Below are positions 38,590 to 41,848 of a DNA stretch of 41,848 nucleotides, piece after piece; position 1 is the stretch's first letter, and each line of letters opens with the position of its first letter. Under the pieces are notes generated by a model. That model saw nothing but the letters and a program-made list of their open reading frames with translations. It was not told the DNA's origin and made no database searches. Origin of the DNA: an uncultured Bacteroidota bacterium (GTDB lineage Bacteria; Bacteroidota; Bacteroidia; Chitinophagales; Chitinophagaceae); the NCBI GenBank assembly GCA_903953815.1, contig CAJBLA010000007.1, positions 1 to 41,848 of the forward strand. Direction: 5' to 3'. Both the position numbers and the translations under genes were made by a program.

Positions 38590-39492
38590 TTAAAACTTTA
38601 AGCTCTTTAACTCCTTGGGCTTTTTTAAAGTAAACACCCTAGAGATATTAAAACCAAATCGTAAATCGCCTTTACCCCAGCTACCTGCTGTTTCATTGAT
38701 AAAGGTACGCTCCGTCATGCCTGTTGAATTACTTACATGTAACTGAAACACATGACCGCCAGTTTCAATGTCAACCCCTACTGATAAAGGATCGTAGTAA
38801 CCATCCAATTTATCAATACGATAAAAATATTCAGTAGTAATATTCACGCGCTTACTGATTCTTTGTCTGAAGCCAATACCCAAAGAATAAAAGTCATTGG
38901 GGATATTTACATTTTCAACAATGTTATAATGTAAAAGGGTTGGCGTTAACTGTAATGAAAAATAGTCATTAAATTTTCGTGCAAATAAAATTTGATGTGA
39001 AAATGAAAACTTATCTGAAACATAAGGTTCATAAGTGGTCGTGGCATCCTTTAGTGATTTATAGATAGCAGTACCCACATAACTAATACTTAAAGGGATA
39101 TTGCGTTCGCCGGTTTGTTGGCTTAATGCTTTATATTTTACAAATCCGTCAAATTGTTTTTGAAATGTGCTACGCCCAATGCCAATCATTAAGTTTTTGG
39201 TAATCCCATAATCCAAGCCCATACGCATAGTCGCCTGATCTAAACCAAAAAATTCGTAGCCTCCCTGATTGATGGCTCCAAAACGGTGTAGTATCCTAAA
39301 ATCCAAAATACCCTCGCCTACATTTTCAATAGATTGTCCATTAACAATTCGAGTGGTTTTAAAAATTCCAGTAGCAATATCCTTTGTCACGGTAGTTGGA
39401 GTTTCGGCAAATAAATCAATTGTTTGCGCTGTTGCGTTCAATTGCATTCCTAAGATGCATAAAAAAAGTAAGCAGGCTTTCAATTTAATCAT
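38590..39492 (-). CDS. Outer-membrane beta-barrel protein (DUF5777-like)
   Basis: 300 aa; signal peptide; RIVNGQSIENVGEGILDFRILHRFGAINQGGYEFFGLDQATMRMGLDYGITKNLMIGIGRS. Confidence 0.65.
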   Translation of the reverse strand: MIKLKACLLFLCILGMQLNATAQTIDLFAETPTTVTKDIATGIFKTTRIVNGQSIENVGEGILDFRILHRFGAINQGGYEFFGLDQATMRMGLDYGITKNLMIGIGRSTFQKQFDGFVKYKALSQQTGERNIPLSISYVGTAIYKSLKDATTTYEPYVSDKFSFSHQILFARKFNDYFSLQLTPTLLHYNIVENVNIPNDFYSLGIGFRQRISKRVNITTEYFYRIDKLDGYYDPLSVGVDIETGGHVFQLHVSNSTGMTERTFINETAGSWGKGDLRFGFNISRVFTLKKPKELKSLKF

Positions 39493-39516
39493 GATGAGGA
39501 TTTTATACTAAAGATA

Positions 39517-40080
39517 TTAATATTTACAATTCAATTTAATAACAGCCTGGTTGGCAATTTTATCTCCAATATACATTCCTGATATCCCATAATCCTTAAT
39601 CTTAACATTAAACTCCCCTTCGATAGTAGGCTTGCCTTGCGCTAAAGTAAGTGTTCCTTTGGTCGTGGTTTTTTGGGCTACCCCATGTATGGTCAATGTC
39701 CCTTCCACTTGAATGGGATAAGCGCCATCCTTTGAAAAATTAATTTCTTTTATGTTCGTGATATAGCCTTTAAAATCTGCCTTGGGATATTGGGTAGATT
39801 CCATATAATTTTCATTAAAATGATCCTCCATTAATTGATTCTCAAACTTGAAACCTTTAATTAACACGCCAAAAATAATTTGTCCTGTGGCATCCACAAA
39901 TTTTGAATCCACTTGATTATTGACTGCTGCAATTTTAACCAACGCACCTGTCGCATTAAAATATATTTGTCCTGATTTGGTTGCAAATACTTTTTGTGCA
40001 TTCAAGGTTTGTGTCAAACTAATGAAAAAAACAATTGCGATAAAAATTGATTTGCTAGATAATTTTGATCTTAGGTTCAT
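39517..40080 (-). CDS. YceI-like domain protein
   Basis: 187 aa; signal peptide; QYPKADFKGYITNIKEI...VEGTLTIHGVAQKTTTKGTLTL, typical YceI core. Confidence 0.85.
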   Translation of the reverse strand: MNLRSKLSSKSIFIAIVFFISLTQTLNAQKVFATKSGQIYFNATGALVKIAAVNNQVDSKFVDATGQIIFGVLIKGFKFENQLMEDHFNENYMESTQYPKADFKGYITNIKEINFSKDGAYPIQVEGTLTIHGVAQKTTTKGTLTLAQGKPTIEGEFNVKIKDYGISGMYIGDKIANQAVIKLNCKY

Positions 40081-40218
40081 ATAATTTTATTTACTTAAAT
40101 ATTTATTTTAAAATCGAATATGGTATAAACAAAGTTCTTTATTATTTTCAATAAACTTTAATTTATAGCCAAGTTTTGCACCCATATGAACATTCATTAT
40201 CGAACTAAGTAATTTTGT

Positions 40219-40608
40219 TCAGTTATTCAATGCACCTTTATTCACCCACAATACCAATTTATTAATAGTGCATTGATCTAGTTTAGCCATATTTTTAGGC
40301 ATCGGAGATGCTTGTCCATTTTGTAATATTGAATTAATCAACTTTCCGTTAGTTACATAAGGCTTTACAGCTGCGTAGGTATGTAAAAAAATTCCGCCGC
40401 CAATCAAATTAGCCGAAGCTGCGCCATGGCAATTATTACAACTGGTATTTAATATATTAGTAACCGTTACAGCGTAAGTGATATTGGAGGTATCGCAGGT
40501 TGCGACTAGTACTTGTGGATATACCAGATCCTTCTTGTCATAATAACAAGCGGTGAATAAAAATATTCCTATGAAAATTATAATTTTATTGCGGATATCC
40601 ATTATCAA
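40219..40608 (-). CDS. Small c-type-cytochrome-like lipoprotein
   Basis: 129 aa; lipobox-like LFTACYYD; one heme motif CNNCH; C-terminal MPKNMAKLDQCTINKLVLWVNKGA. Confidence 0.75.
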   Translation of the reverse strand: MIMDIRNKIIIFIGIFLFTACYYDKKDLVYPQVLVATCDTSNITYAVTVTNILNTSCNNCHGAASANLIGGGIFLHTYAAVKPYVTNGKLINSILQNGQASPMPKNMAKLDQCTINKLVLWVNKGALNN

Positions 40609-41311
40609 TCCATTTTTGTATTTGTAGTATTTTACAATCCACCATTTTACCAGCAGGTGGCATTCTTTTGGAAACTGCTAAGCTGGGTAAATAATTAATT
40701 GAATTTATAAAAATACTTTTATTCGCAGATACATATGCTTTTGTACTTGCGTAGTCACCTAAATAAATATTAGCTGAACCAGGTTTAGATCCATGACAGC
40801 CTCCACAATTAGTAGATAAAATAGTTTGTATTGCACCTGTATAGGTAAAAACAGTGGTATCACATACATTGGTACAATTGGTGTTCAATGCACCTTGCTC
40901 AATCCATTTTTTTATACTGGCCAAATGTGCAGCGGTCATTTGCGGACTTGACCTTGGCGGCATATCATCGCCAATGATGGTATAGTATTCACTTTTAGAA
41001 ACATTATTTGCCCTAATTCCTTGCATAATATAGGCATAGCTAGTTGTAATGACTCCTTCGCGGTGACTGGCTACATCATGACAACCCGCAGATCCGCAAT
41101 AGCTCACATACAAGGGTAAAATTTCAGTATTGAAACAAACGGTATCTGATACAGTTGTTCCGGTACCAGGTGGTGTATTAACTGGGGGTGTAACAACAAA
41201 AACCGTATCCTTTGGGTAATTAGAACTGACATTTATTATGTCATGCTTACAACTAATGAAATTAAGGGTTGGAAAAATAAATACTACAATATATCGGGGG
41301 GTAAAACGCAT
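40586..41311 (-). CDS. Diheme c-type-cytochrome-like lipoprotein
   Basis: 241 aa; lipobox-like LNFISCKH; CGSAGCH (CX4CH) and CGGCH (CX2CH); two related domains each ending in IxxWIxxGxx. Confidence 0.75.
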   Translation of the reverse strand: MRFTPRYIVVFIFPTLNFISCKHDIINVSSNYPKDTVFVVTPPVNTPPGTGTTVSDTVCFNTEILPLYVSYCGSAGCHDVASHREGVITTSYAYIMQGIRANNVSKSEYYTIIGDDMPPRSSPQMTAAHLASIKKWIEQGALNTNCTNVCDTTVFTYTGAIQTILSTNCGGCHGSKPGSANIYLGDYASTKAYVSANKSIFINSINYLPSLAVSKRMPPAGKMVDCKILQIQKWIDNGYPQ

Positions 41312-41327
41312 CTTATTAAATTCTTGT

Positions 41328-41335
41328 CAAAGATA
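41328..41335 (-). promoter_or_regulatory. Candidate Bacteroidota -7 promoter element (TATCTTTG)
   Basis: Exact TAnnTTTG on minus strand, 17 nt upstream of the 41311 start codon. Confidence 0.45.
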
Positions 41336-41382
41336 CAATTTAAATAAGGGGTCCGTTAAATAATTGTTTGTTAAATAAAAAA

Positions 41383-41416
41383 ATGGCCAGATGATTTATA
41401 TCAGTCATCTGGCCAT
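41383..41416 (-). terminator. Intrinsic terminator downstream of TonB-dependent receptor gene
   Basis: Perfect 12-bp stem ATGGCCAGATGA / TCATCTGGCCAT with 10-nt loop, followed on the minus strand by a T-rich run (TTTTTTATTTAA). Confidence 0.85.
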
Positions 41417-41451
41417 TAAAAATTTTAAAAATATTTTATTGCTAATTGCAC

Positions 41452-41848
41452 TTAATCAAACTGCAAAGGGACATTTATTTTTAAACTAAAATTTCGGCCC
41501 ATGTTAAATACACCCATTCGACCTGTGGCCTCATTCGTTGGGCCATATTTTAATCGGTTCAAATGGTTTTGATAAGCAACGTCAGCCATGTTTTGACCAA
41601 CAAGCGAAACATTGAATAATGTTTTATTTTTTCGTTGCACTTGTGTACTAAAGCCAATATTAATTAAATGATAGTTGGGTGTTTGTGTTTCAGTATTATA
41701 TCCCTCGAATGGATTGTTTTGGGCAAACACATTATCTAGTTGAAAATTAATAAAGCTATTTCGGATGGCTTTGGATTTCTTAAACATTTCAATTCTTATT
41801 TCAGACAACCATCTTGCACTTGGTATACCTGGTAAATTAGTTGATCCA
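41452..41848 (-). CDS. TonB-dependent receptor, C-terminal fragment (N-terminus beyond window)
   Basis: Frame is open to the window edge: GSTNLPGIPSARWLSEIRIEMFKKS...NVSLVGQNMADVAYQNHLNRLKYGP..GRMGVFNMGRNFSLKINVPLQFD*, typical TBDR C-terminal strands. Confidence 0.85.
   Translation of the reverse strand, partial: GSTNLPGIPSARWLSEIRIEMFKKSKAIRNSFINFQLDNVFAQNNPFEGYNTETQTPNYHLINIGFSTQVQRKNKTLFNVSLVGQNMADVAYQNHLNRLKYGPTNEATGRMGVFNMGRNFSLKINVPLQFD

Noticed and set aside
1-41848. CRISPR arrays, tRNA/rRNA genes, transposases/IS elements
   Set aside because: No regularly spaced repeats, no tRNA/rRNA-like sequence and no transposase-like ORF seen; absence judged by eye only.

Overview
AT-rich Bacteroidota-type window (about 41.8 kb) dominated by a surface-polysaccharide/glycan biosynthesis locus. 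(i) Positions 1-11704 (minus strand) form a tightly packed nonulosonic-acid cassette of the legionaminic type: legB, legC, legH, legI, legG, ptmE-like, Gfo/Idh/MocA (ptmF position), SpsF-like cytidylyltransferase, class-III aminotransferase, ptmA-like SDR. Embedded in it, between legG and ptmE, is a 611-aa Rieske + metallo-beta-lactamase-fold protein whose motifs strongly resemble animal CMP-Neu5Ac hydroxylase (CMAH), with an extra C-terminal CxxC (DUF1858-like) domain. This is the most interesting item in the window. (ii) 11694-14154: GDP-L-fucose genes (fcl, gmd) and a frameshifted nucleotidyltransferase. (iii) 14337-16985: a winged-helix/MNT-like regulator with a putative operator-promoter, and a CapD/FlaA1-like dehydratase ending in a G12 tract. 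(iv) 17035-24564: two paralogous Wza/Wzz export pairs arranged head to head. (v) 24571-37126: glycosyltransferases, Wzx, Wzy, three Wzi-like proteins, a WecG/TagA-type glycosyltransferase and a polyprenyl glycosylphosphotransferase. (vi) 37512-38130: a PIN toxin-antitoxin module flanked by a duplicated 3' end of the neighbouring OB-fold gene. (vii) Right end: beta-barrel, YceI, small heme lipoproteins and a TonB-dependent receptor C-terminus. All family assignments come from reading motifs by eye; no database search was run.
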